From contig JARGFM010000032.1 in assembly GCA_029210725.1 (NCBI GenBank), positions 1 to 37,911 on the forward strand: 37,911 bases of DNA, read 5' to 3'. How positions within the stretch are numbered: the stretch's first letter is position 1; every line of letters begins with the position of its first letter. The stretch comes from Bacteroidales bacterium (GTDB lineage Bacteria; Bacteroidota; Bacteroidia; Bacteroidales; GCA-2748055). Positions 8,634 through 16,764 of the stretch are shown one piece after another. Position numbers and translations under genes: made by a program. Below the pieces are notes generated by a model, which saw only the letters and a list, made by a program, of their open reading frames with translations, was not told the origin of the DNA and searched no databases.

Positions 8634-8936
8634 ATGAGAGCCATCAGCGTCAAATCTGTGGAGTTCCTGGAGGAGGAACTTCAACTACATGTTCATCACC
8701 GCTTTGGAATGGAGCAGTATACCGATTATGTATTCAAGACGGGGGGAGATAAGATTTATTCCGCAACCATCGTCATGGAGTCGAGCGATCAGGTGATCAG
8801 TCAGGTTAAGGAGGCAAGCTCTTCCTTTCCCGGTCATGAATTTGTACTCGTCGACCTGGATACGGATTCAAACGCTTCCACAACCTACAGGATCAGGGGA
8901 GGAGAAATCCTTGAGAAGAAGTACGGCATGTTTTAA
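8634..8936 (+). CDS. Small hypothetical protein, 100 residues
   Basis: I do not recognise this protein. It is soluble, with no signal peptide or membrane segment, acidic in the middle, and predicted to alternate strands and helices (for example YTDYVFKTGGDKIYSATIVM). There are no cysteines and no recognisable catalytic motif. It starts 93 bp after the histidine kinase and its stop overlaps the stop of the converging GH2-like gene by four bases. The upstream sequence has a T-rich run and a TAAATTTA box, close to TAnnTTTG. Codon use resembles its neighbours, which supports a real gene. Confidence 0.6.
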   Translation: MRAISVKSVEFLEEELQLHVHHRFGMEQYTDYVFKTGGDKIYSATIVMESSDQVISQVKEASSSFPGHEFVLVDLDTDSNASTTYRIRGGEILEKKYGMF

Positions 8937-10465
8937 TGATTCAACAGGATCTCTGTTTTTGAAGTGTTTAGTCCCTCCGCGGCTGCGCTGATAACCAGGT
9001 CGCCTGGTTCACCTCCTGCCTGGAGGATTAAAAGCTGCTTCCCTTTTCTGACCGGCTTTGAATCGGCGTCACTGGGAGTAAGATCTGCCAGATCGCCCTG
9101 ATCGTTGGCCTTGATTCTGCCAGGTCCGTCCAATTCATTGTTGGCCATTATACTGCTTTGGGAATCAGGAGTTTCTTTGCCCGATTCCCCCGGATAGTCG
9201 ATCAGGCCGGAAGGTATTTCGTGATGCCCGTCCTTAGTGCCCGGGATGAAGAGTTGCTCCGTGCTCTCATTTCCAAGTCTCCGGAGGATCACAGATGGAT
9301 GATTCCTGTCGCGTTGCATGAAATCGGAGAGTCCGCTTTCAATGACCAGAAACCCCATTCTATCACATAGATCAAGCACTTCCGGGGCATGGGGATAGGG
9401 TGCAAGCTTCAGAGTATTAAGCCCCTGTTCCTTGTATATCCCGAGTCTTCTCTTCCAGGTCTCCAGTGGAACGGCCGCTCCCGGCTCCCCGCCATCGTGG
9501 TCGGGGCGGACCCCCTTCAGGATCAATACTTGGCCGTTCAGGATAAAGCCCCTGTCCGGGTCAAACTGAGCCGAACGGATGCCATGCCGGATGCTCACAT
9601 GATCCAGTTTCCTGTTCCCGTCCCTCAGGTAACAATGAACCGTATACAAATCGGGGGTTTCGGGCGACCAGAGAAGCGGATTTTCAATAGTAAAAGAACT
9701 GGTGGCCTTCCCATGGCTGTTCCGGTCCAGGTATTCATTGCTTTTCCCTTCTGCCACCAGTTTTCCATCAGGTCCCAGGATGTCGTACCAAAGCTCAAAG
9801 CGACGCTCCTTTCTGCTGTTGTTCCTGAATTCAACAGAAACGTCCATCCGGGCCCGGCCGCTTGTTTCAATCACGGAGTTTACGGCTTCTCCCCATACCT
9901 CCATATGCAGAGAACTCGTTGTGATCAGTCTTACATGACTGCAGATACCTCCTCCTGAACACTGGCGATCGCCGGGTAATTTGCTGCAAGCGGTTCTGAC
10001 TGCAATGACATTCAGGGTATCCATTCTGACCAGTTCGCTAAGGTCGTGACAGAAGCCGGAATAAGCATTCTCCTGTTTTCCCAGGTGCGTTCCGTTGAAA
10101 TAGACATCTGCATTCCTCATAAGCCCCTCAAAAAGCAGGTAGAACTGATCTTTGTTATGGTATACTGAGAGATCAATGCTTTTCCGGTACCATCCGGTAC
10201 CTCCCGGATTAAAGTCCCCGGCTGTTCCGGAGGGATGGTCGCTCTCAGCCTTTTGCTCAATCATCCAGTCATGGGGCAGGGAGAGATAGCGCCAGTGCGA
10301 ATCGTTATATTCGGGTAGAAAGGCTCCCTCAGGATCACCCTGGATGAATCTCCAGTTCAGATCGATGGTGGTGTTCACCCTGGGTTCGCTCTCCATGGCC
10401 CGGTAAACAATTGAGCTTGACAGGATAAGCACAAGGCCCGGTACGATCCAGTGGATGATTTTCAT
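8933..10465 (-). CDS. GH2-like protein with a truncated catalytic barrel
   Basis: A 510-residue protein related to GH2 beta-galactosidases, which are usually 700-1000 residues. A hydrophobic N-terminal segment (about 5-20) suggests export or anchoring. The jelly-roll sugar-binding domain spans about 30-180 (LSLPHDWMIE, GGTGWYRKSIDL, DVYFNGTHLG) and the Ig-like domain about 190-300. The barrel begins (FILNGQVLILKGV, DLCDRMGFLVIE), then jumps to RDRNHPSVIL and GNE, with Glu400 in the acid/base position. The rest of the barrel, including the nucleophile region, is missing. The C-terminal 440-510 resembles a late GH2 Ig-like domain. The frame is intact, so this looks like an in-frame deletion product and possible binding protein. 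Its ATG overlaps the stop of the SatD-like gene. Confidence 0.75.
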   Translation of the reverse strand: MKIIHWIVPGLVLILSSSIVYRAMESEPRVNTTIDLNWRFIQGDPEGAFLPEYNDSHWRYLSLPHDWMIEQKAESDHPSGTAGDFNPGGTGWYRKSIDLSVYHNKDQFYLLFEGLMRNADVYFNGTHLGKQENAYSGFCHDLSELVRMDTLNVIAVRTACSKLPGDRQCSGGGICSHVRLITTSSLHMEVWGEAVNSVIETSGRARMDVSVEFRNNSRKERRFELWYDILGPDGKLVAEGKSNEYLDRNSHGKATSSFTIENPLLWSPETPDLYTVHCYLRDGNRKLDHVSIRHGIRSAQFDPDRGFILNGQVLILKGVRPDHDGGEPGAAVPLETWKRRLGIYKEQGLNTLKLAPYPHAPEVLDLCDRMGFLVIESGLSDFMQRDRNHPSVILRRLGNESTEQLFIPGTKDGHHEIPSGLIDYPGESGKETPDSQSSIMANNELDGPGRIKANDQGDLADLTPSDADSKPVRKGKQLLILQAGGEPGDLVISAAAEGLNTSKTEILLNH

Positions 10466-11127
10466 ATCTGGCTTTCTGTTTTAAGCAGGTTTTCGAATCG
10501 ATGGATAAACTTGTGGACCAGGTCAGAATGTCCGGCCTTCAGCCGCCGGTTCACGGCCGGTTGCGAAATGCCCAGCAGCTGGCTGATCTCCAACTGGTTT
10601 TTGCCGGTCAGATTCAGAAACAGGGCTTCAGCCTGTTCCTCGGACCAGCTGCGGATCAGGATATCCATGAAACTGCAGGTGAGGTCAAATTCCTCATTCA
10701 GTGTTTTCACCGGGGATGTAATCGAGATCCGCTGGTTCCGTTTCATCTTCCCGATTCCCTCAGATGCTTTCCGGAAGGCAGTTCCATCCGATTCCCTCAG
10801 ATGATCCCGGGCAAATTCAACGGGCCCGATACCCTGACAAATCCTTAGCTCCAGCCGTTCGAAGAGCTCTTTATGGGAGAGGAAGCGGAAGGCGCTTAAC
10901 AGCATGATGACTGATCGCATGGAATCGGCCGGTGATTCGGAGAGGGCGAGAAATTCATCCATCCGGATGATCTCATATTTCAGTTTGCCCTGCCCGGGGA
11001 TCAACCTGTTTACTGCCTGGAAAGAAGCCCTGATCAGATCTGGTATTTTGCTGAATTGCGCGTCTGAGACCCTGGCTCCAGGGGCAAGTTCTCCCGCTAT
11101 CACCGCATAATGTGCCTTATTCGTCAT
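10462..11127 (-). CDS. SatD-family-like DNA-binding protein
   Basis: A 221-residue protein that resembles the SatD family. It has an N-terminal domain that opens with HYAVIAGELAPGARV and contains ELRICQGIG (about 93-101). A C-terminal helix-turn-helix reads EISQLLGISQPAVNRRLKAG (180-199). SatD-family proteins are thought to be regulators, although their biochemistry is poorly known. In many Bacteroidota I recall the partner gene being a DUF3307 membrane protein; here the partner, joined by a four-base ATGA overlap, is the GH2-like protein. It is transcribed divergently from the large propeller and Fe-S operon, so it might regulate its own unit, the operon, or both. That regulatory link is inference. 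Confidence 0.65.
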   Translation of the reverse strand: MTNKAHYAVIAGELAPGARVSDAQFSKIPDLIRASFQAVNRLIPGQGKLKYEIIRMDEFLALSESPADSMRSVIMLLSAFRFLSHKELFERLELRICQGIGPVEFARDHLRESDGTAFRKASEGIGKMKRNQRISITSPVKTLNEEFDLTCSFMDILIRSWSEEQAEALFLNLTGKNQLEISQLLGISQPAVNRRLKAGHSDLVHKFIHRFENLLKTESQI

Positions 11128-11188
11128 TCCGGATTAAATAATATTAAACTGAGTGATCGGGCTTTTATTAGTTAAAAAATTTAAAAGC

Positions 11189-11221
11189 CAAATTTATAAT
11201 AATATACGATTATAATCCCAA
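11189..11221 (-). promoter_or_regulatory. Putative Bacteroidota-type promoter for the SatD-like/GH2-like unit
   Basis: On the minus strand TAAATTTG (11196 down to 11189) is an exact match to the TAnnTTTG -7 consensus. A TTG at 11221-11219 lies 22 bases upstream, slightly beyond the usual -33 spacing. The box is about 60 bases before the SatD-like ATG. Confidence 0.45.
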
Positions 11222-11296
11222 CAGGTTACCTGGAATCTGCATAGCCGGTAGAAGATTCTTTCTTTTCCGGGAGAATTAAATGCCTGATAAACAAAT

Positions 11297-11317
11297 AATC
11301 CGGCTTTAAATCCGGCT
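11297..11317. repeat. 9-bp direct repeat with 12-bp period in the divergent region
   Basis: AATCCGGCT occurs at 11297-11305 and again at 11309-11317. It sits between the two divergent promoters and could be a regulator-binding site, though such a short repeat may be chance. Confidence 0.35.
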
Positions 11318-11384
11318 AAGATTAGAATGATTCTGAATAACTGGCAAAGACCCCCATAAGCGGCATTTTCAGGGCGATTAGTAG

Positions 11385-11392
11385 TATTTTTG
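11385..11392 (+). promoter_or_regulatory. Putative -7 box for the propeller/Fe-S operon
   Basis: TATTTTTG matches TAnnTTTG exactly and lies 31 bases upstream of the ATG at 11424. A T-rich patch (ATTTTC, 11365-11370) is the only candidate -33 element. This is the best promoter candidate for the operon's first gene. Confidence 0.5.
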
Positions 11393-11423
11393 GCTCCTGT
11401 GAAATGTGTTAACTAAATGTAAG

Positions 11424-12632
11424 ATGATGAAGCGTTTAATTGCCTTATTGGCCATATGTACCCTCTTTTCAGAGGGGTTTTCTCAAGTGCCTACCAGCTG
11501 GAGAGGTCCGGGGCGTGATGGCCACTATCCTGAGAACGGACTGCTGAAAAAGTGGCCCGCAGGTGGACCGGAGATCCTGTGGTCCTATGAACAACTTGGC
11601 CAGGGGCACTCTTCGGCCATTGTGGATCAGGGCTACGTGTTTACCACCGGAATGATCAGTGAAGAAGGCTACCTTTTTAAATTTGATCTGAATGGAAAGC
11701 TGGTTTATAAAAAGAAATACGGTCCTGAATTTACCGAGAGTTTCTATGGCACCCGCGGGACCCCCACCATTATGGGCGATAAGATCTATCTCCTGAGTGG
11801 TCATGGAAAACTGTACTGTTTCGAAAATGAAACCGGTGATATCCTTTGGAGCAAAGATCTGATTAAGGATTTTGGCGGCACAAATATTCAGTGGGGAATG
11901 AATGAAACACCGGTGATTGATGGAGAAATCATCTACATTATCCCGGGGGGAAAAAAGAATAATCTGGTGGCGCTGAACCGTCAAACGGGTGAAACTGTCT
12001 GGAGTACTCCCGGTACCGGGGAGCTTACTGCTTACTGTACTCCCCTGTTATTTGAACACCATGGAAGAAAGATGCTTGCCACCCATTTTGAATCTCACCT
12101 GGTTGGTTTTGATGCGGCCACCGGAGAGATGCTATGGAAACAACACCAGCCCAACGAGTGGTCTGTGCATTCCAATACTCCGATCTATCAGGATGGCAGG
12201 CTTTTCTATCTGAGCGGCTACGGCCAGGGAGGAGGCATGCTGGAACTTTCCCGGGATGGGAATTCGGTAAAAAAGGTATGGAGCCATACCCGGATGGACA
12301 GTCGTATGGGTGGTGCCGTCCTGGTGGATGGTTATATTTATGGTTCGGGCGACAGCAGAGTCTGGAGCTGCCTGGACTGGGAGAGCGGTGAAGAGAAATA
12401 TACCTCCGGGGAGATAGGTATTGGCGCGGTGATTTATGCCGATGGCATGCTTTATTGTTATACCCAGAAGGGTGAACTGGCGCTTGTAAAACCAAATCCA
12501 TCGGGCTTTCAGGTGGTCAGTATGACCAAAGTGGCCAAGGGTTCCGAGCAGCACTGGGCTCATCCGGTCATCTACGATGGCATTCTCTATGTAAGGCACG
12601 GAAGAGCGCTGGTAGCATATAAAGTTAAATAA
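11424..12632 (+). CDS. Secreted PQQ-like beta-propeller protein 1
   Basis: A 402-residue exported beta-propeller protein. I chose the ATG at 11424 over a GTG at 11406 because it puts the signal peptide (MMKRLIALLAICTLFSEGFS) at the very N-terminus. The mature part begins with WRGPGRDGHYPENGLLKKWP, a motif found at the start of many PQQ-like propeller proteins. Repeated blades contain a tryptophan-docking pattern such as LYCFENETGDILWSKD and LVALNRQTGETVWS. This fold resembles quinoprotein dehydrogenases and BamB, but blade motifs alone do not prove bound PQQ, and no PQQ biosynthesis gene is present. It is the first gene of the operon and a paralogue of the next two genes. The substrate or partner is unknown. 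Confidence 0.85.
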   Translation: MMKRLIALLAICTLFSEGFSQVPTSWRGPGRDGHYPENGLLKKWPAGGPEILWSYEQLGQGHSSAIVDQGYVFTTGMISEEGYLFKFDLNGKLVYKKKYGPEFTESFYGTRGTPTIMGDKIYLLSGHGKLYCFENETGDILWSKDLIKDFGGTNIQWGMNETPVIDGEIIYIIPGGKKNNLVALNRQTGETVWSTPGTGELTAYCTPLLFEHHGRKMLATHFESHLVGFDAATGEMLWKQHQPNEWSVHSNTPIYQDGRLFYLSGYGQGGGMLELSRDGNSVKKVWSHTRMDSRMGGAVLVDGYIYGSGDSRVWSCLDWESGEEKYTSGEIGIGAVIYADGMLYCYTQKGELALVKPNPSGFQVVSMTKVAKGSEQHWAHPVIYDGILYVRHGRALVAYKVK

Positions 12633-12648
12633 CAAGAGTTACTGCAGG

Positions 12649-13895
12649 ATGAACAGAGGTTTTTTATATGTTCTTTTGATTCTTTTAATGGTCCCGGGTC
12701 CGGAGTTGCCGGGCCAGGATGTTCAGTGGCGCGGACCCGCGAGAGACGGGATCTATCCGGATACTTTGCTGTTGAAGGTGTGGCCCGAAGAGGGACCTGA
12801 AGTGCTGTTCGTCACCAGGGGGATCGGACGGGGATTCTCCTCGGCGGTTGCCACCGGAGAAATGATTTATGTGACCGGCATCAAAGATTCTGTCGAGTAC
12901 CTCACCGCCATGGACCTGCAGGGAAAGATCCTGTGGCAGCAAGCGATCGGCCCCTGCTGGGATCAGTCTTTTCCGGAGACAAGAAGCACCCCCACCGTGG
13001 AGGATGACCGGGTCTATGTATTAAGCGGAAAGGACAAGATGGTTTGCTTCAACGCCCGGAGCGGAGAGCAGATATGGAGTGTGGATATTCATCAGGAGTA
13101 TGATTCACGCTGGGACATGTTCGGCGTATCGGAGTCTGTACTGCTTGTGGACGACAAAGTGATTACCTCCCCGGCCGGCGATTACACCCAGGTCATTGCC
13201 CTGGATAAAATGACCGGCGAACTGGTCTGGAAATCCCGATCCATGGGGGCAGCACGTTCCAATATGTCGCCCATCCTGATCGAACACTGCAGGAAAGAAT
13301 ATGTGATATGCTCCACCCAGACTCATATGATCGGGGTGGATCCCGGGAACGGTGAAATACAGTGGGATTACCACTACAACTTTCTGAACGAAAAGAAAGA
13401 GAACACCACCATCCTTGCCAATACCCCCATCTACCGGGATTCCTGTTTATGGATCTCCAATGGTTGGGATGTACCCTCGGTAATGCTGGAAATAGCTCCC
13501 GACGGGAGATCTGTTTTTGAAAAATACAAGGACCGTACCTTCGATAATCAGAACCACGGGGTTGTTCTGGTCGACGGCTATCTGTACGGCTCCAATTTTA
13601 CCGGACGGAACAGTGGAAAATGGGTTTGTATGAACTGGGAAACCGGCGAGATCAAATGGATCGGTGATTTTCATAACAAGGGCCCCATCATCTATGCCGA
13701 TGGCATGCTCTATATCAGTGAAAAGAAGCGGGGTTTATGGCGCTGTTGAAAGCGGATCCCGAAGAATTTAAGGTGATCAGTTCTTTCCGGGTTACAGAAG
13801 GAGCAGGGCCCCACTGGGCACGCCCTACCATTTTTAACCGCACCCTGCTGGTCAGGCACGGGGAGGCACTGGTGGCTTATAAGGTTAAACTATAG
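12649..13895 (+). pseudogene. Secreted PQQ-like beta-propeller protein 2, frameshifted near its C-terminus
   Basis: The intact frame from 12649 gives 366 residues with a signal peptide (about 1-22) and WRGPARDGIYPD, then propeller blades (for example VIALDKMTGELVWKS). It ends abruptly at a TGA at 13747-13749. Immediately after, another frame runs on to a TAG at 13893-13895 and encodes the expected last blade, including HWARP, LLVRHGEALVAYKVK and the same ending as paralogue 1. One missing base near the GGGG run at 13730-13733 explains this. It is either a real recent frameshift that removes about 48 residues or a sequencing/assembly error. It lies 16 bp after gene 1. I call it broken provisionally. 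Confidence 0.8.
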
Positions 13896-13929
13896 AGGCT
13901 TAACATAGTCAGAGTATAAAAAGATTAGA

Positions 13930-15192
13930 ATGATGCAGAAATATATGAAGAAGGTCGTAGCAGTTGGTTTAATGATATTGATATTAAGTGCTTTGGAGCT
14001 CAGGGCTCAGGATGGCCAGTGGCGCGGACCCAACCGGGATGGCAAATATCCCGAGACGGGACTGCTGAAAAGCTGGCCCGGGGATGGTCCGGAATTACTT
14101 TTGAAGAAAGAGGGATTGGCCAGTGGATATTCCTCCCCGGTGATTGTGGATGATATGATTTATATAAGCGGGCGCAGGGACGACCGTGATGTGCTGACCA
14201 AACTTGATATGGAAGGGAGGATTATCTGGGAGAACGATTACGGGAATGCCTGGAACAGTTCATATCCGGAAACACGCAGTACTCCCACCATTGAAGATGG
14301 ACGTATTTATATAATGGGCGGACTGGGAACCGTGGTATGCATGGATGCCGGATCGGGAGCGATCATCTGGCAAAAGGACACCCATCAGGAGTTCGGGGGG
14401 GAGTATCATAACTGGGGCATGACCGAATCCCTGCTGGTAACCGATAAAGCGGTGATATCTTCTCCAACCGGAGAACAGACGGCTGTGGTAGCCCTGGATA
14501 AAAAGGACGGATCCCTGTTGTGGAAATCTGAGCCCCGGGGAGGGGTCCGCTCTTATGTCTCGCCCGTGTTGATAGAGCACCAGGGGACCAGGCTGATCCT
14601 GATCACTACCAGCAAGGACATTATGGCTGTGGATCCCGATCAGGGAGAGATCTTCTGGAGTATTGATCTGGCAGCGGATTACGGGTTTGGTGGCGGGAGA
14701 AGGAATAATACCAATACCCCTCTTTACCACCAGGGGGAGATCTTCACGACTTCCGGCTACGATGTGCAGGCTGTCATGTTGAAGCTTTCAGATGATGGTA
14801 AATCGGCAGAAGTAAAGTGGCACAGCGGGGCCCTGGATGTTCATCACGGGGGCGTAATTTTACTGGACGGATATCTCTACGGGGCAAACTGGGTCAACAA
14901 TGGCAACGGTAACTGGGTATGCCAGGAATGGGATACCGGGAAAGTGATGTGGGAGGAGACCTGGTACAACAAGGGTTCCATCATTTATGCCGATGGATTA
15001 TGTTATATTTTTGAAGAGAAACAGGGGCATATCGGACTTTTAGAGCCGTCGCCCGAAGGCTTTAAACTGATCAGTGAATTCAGACTGGAAAGCCGGTCAG
15101 GTCCCTACTGGGCACATAAGGTCATTAACAATAAAAGGCTGTTTGTGAGACACGGGGATGTGCTGTATGTGTATGACATAGCGGAGAGATAG
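13930..15192 (+). CDS. Secreted PQQ-like beta-propeller protein 3
   Basis: A 420-residue exported propeller protein and third tandem paralogue. A signal peptide covers about residues 8-27 (hydrophobic VGLMILILSALEL), then QWRGPNRDGKYPETGLLKSW. Blade motifs include VVCMDAGSGAIIWQKD, VVALDKKDGSLLWKS and IMAVDPDQGEIFWS. The C-terminal HWAH-like YWAHKVINNKRLFVRHGD matches the C-termini of paralogues 1 and 2, which shows all three share one domain layout. It probably folds into a seven- or eight-bladed propeller in the periplasm or on the surface. No cysteine heme motif is present. The 98-bp gap after it is the largest in the operon. Confidence 0.85.
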   Translation: MMQKYMKKVVAVGLMILILSALELRAQDGQWRGPNRDGKYPETGLLKSWPGDGPELLLKKEGLASGYSSPVIVDDMIYISGRRDDRDVLTKLDMEGRIIWENDYGNAWNSSYPETRSTPTIEDGRIYIMGGLGTVVCMDAGSGAIIWQKDTHQEFGGEYHNWGMTESLLVTDKAVISSPTGEQTAVVALDKKDGSLLWKSEPRGGVRSYVSPVLIEHQGTRLILITTSKDIMAVDPDQGEIFWSIDLAADYGFGGGRRNNTNTPLYHQGEIFTTSGYDVQAVMLKLSDDGKSAEVKWHSGALDVHHGGVILLDGYLYGANWVNNGNGNWVCQEWDTGKVMWEETWYNKGSIIYADGLCYIFEEKQGHIGLLEPSPEGFKLISEFRLESRSGPYWAHKVINNKRLFVRHGDVLYVYDIAER

Positions 15193-15253
15193 ATGCCGGC
15201 CTTCCGAATATTTGATATTCGTAATATTTACATTGAAATTTACAGCAAAAATA

Positions 15254-15278
15254 GCAGTAAAATACTTAAGTTTACTGC
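15254..15278. other. Inverted repeat (hairpin or operator) before propeller gene 4
   Basis: GCAGTAAA (15254-15261) and TTTACTGC (15271-15278) form a perfect 8-bp inverted repeat with a 9-base spacer. AATAGCAG is repeated at about 15250 and 15283. It lies 12 bases before the next ATG. There is no following T-tract, so an operator or mRNA 5' structure is likelier than a terminator. Confidence 0.5.
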
Positions 15279-15290
15279 ATTAAATAGCAG

Positions 15291-16742
15291 ATGGTCAACA
15301 AATTAATAAGAAGCTTCAGACTCAGCCATGTTACCCGGGTAAGCTTGTTGCTGGTCCTGGCAGGGGTGATCTCCCTGGGCTGGTGGCTGGCCAGGGACCC
15401 GGTGCGTGATTTGGTGACCACCCAGCCCGGTCTGGATAACCGGGGAGAAGGGGTGGTGGTGGCCGATATAGATATCGGGGCCTATGGCGAAAACTACTCC
15501 GTTCTGGAAACCGGGCTGACCGAAACCTGGCCCAGGTTCCGGGGAGAGTTTTTTAACAACATCAGCCGCTCGGAGGTTCCCCTGATCGAAAAATTCCCGG
15601 AAGATGGGCCCCTGGTAAAATGGACCGTGCCACTGGGTGAGGGACACGCCGGTGCGGCTATCTATAAGGGGGTGGTATATGTGCTGGACTATGACGAGGA
15701 GGAACGGGCCGATCTGCTCAGGGCCTATTCCCTGGAGACCGGCGATACGCTCTGGGTTCGCGGTTACAAGATCAATCTGAAGCGAAATCACGGCATGTCA
15801 CGTACCGTGCCGGCGGTCACGGAGGACTATATCCTGACCATAGGGCCGCGCAGTCATGTGATGTGTGTGAACCGGGCCGACGGAAGCTTTCGCTGGGGTC
15901 TGAATGTGGAGAAGGAATATGGAGCGGAAATTCCTTTATGGTACACCGGTCAGTGCCCTTTGATTCATGAGGGCAAGGCCATCATCGCCACAGGCGGATC
16001 GGCCCTGCTGGTGGCCCTGGACATGGAGACCGGTGAAGTATTGTGGGAAACTCCCAATGACAGGGCCTGGCTGATGTCGCACTCATCGGTGATGCCCTAT
16101 GAATTCGGCGGGCGAAGCATGTATGTTTACAGCGCGTACGGGGGTGTGGCAGGCGTGGCTGCCGATGGACCCGATGCGGGAACCATCCTGTGGGAAACCA
16201 CTGCCTGGAACCACCAGGTAATTGCGCCCTCACCGGTCTGCATGCCCGACGGAACCATATTTCTGACAGCCGGCTATGGGGCCGGAGCTATGGTCCTGCA
16301 GCTAAGAGCCAGTGGAGGAAGCTACAGTGTGGAAGTAATAAATGAGTATGCTCCCAAGGACGGACTGGCCTCCGAACAGCAGACACCTGTCGAGTTCGAC
16401 GGACACCTGCTGGGAATCCTTCCAAAGGATGCCGGCCCTCTTCGTAACCAGCTGGTTTGTGTTCACCCCGGTAATTTTAACCAGGTGGTCTGGTCCAGCG
16501 GGCAGGACAAGCGCTTTGGTCTGGGGCCTTACATGATCGCCGATAACAAGCTCTTTATTGTAGACGATGATGCGACCCTGACTATTGTAAGGCCCAGCAG
16601 CAGGGAGTATCTGGAACTGGATAGTTACCGGGTTCTGGAGGGTCACGATGCCTGGGGGCCACTGGCCATTGCCGACGGATACCTGGTGATGCGCGACTCG
16701 AAGACCATGGTATGCCTGGATATGGCCGTGGAGCGTCAATGA
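15291..16742 (+). CDS. Membrane-anchored PQQ-like beta-propeller protein 4
   Basis: A 483-residue propeller protein with an N-terminal membrane segment (about 17-34, RVSLLLVLAGVISLGWW) and no clear cleavage site, so it is probably tethered in the inner membrane facing the periplasm. After a short linker, TWPRFRGEFFNNISRSE replaces the WRGPxRDG entry of paralogues 1-3. Blade motifs include LLRAYSLETGDTLWVRG, VMCVNRADGSFRWG and LVALDMETGEVLWE. It is more diverged than the first three and opens the tightly packed part of the operon (22 bp to the next gene). It may hand electrons or a signal between the membrane Fe-S proteins and soluble propellers, which is inference. Confidence 0.8.
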   Translation: MVNKLIRSFRLSHVTRVSLLLVLAGVISLGWWLARDPVRDLVTTQPGLDNRGEGVVVADIDIGAYGENYSVLETGLTETWPRFRGEFFNNISRSEVPLIEKFPEDGPLVKWTVPLGEGHAGAAIYKGVVYVLDYDEEERADLLRAYSLETGDTLWVRGYKINLKRNHGMSRTVPAVTEDYILTIGPRSHVMCVNRADGSFRWGLNVEKEYGAEIPLWYTGQCPLIHEGKAIIATGGSALLVALDMETGEVLWETPNDRAWLMSHSSVMPYEFGGRSMYVYSAYGGVAGVAADGPDAGTILWETTAWNHQVIAPSPVCMPDGTIFLTAGYGAGAMVLQLRASGGSYSVEVINEYAPKDGLASEQQTPVEFDGHLLGILPKDAGPLRNQLVCVHPGNFNQVVWSSGQDKRFGLGPYMIADNKLFIVDDDATLTIVRPSSREYLELDSYRVLEGHDAWGPLAIADGYLVMRDSKTMVCLDMAVERQ

Positions 16743-16764
16743 AACGGAATGTAATGAATCTGAT

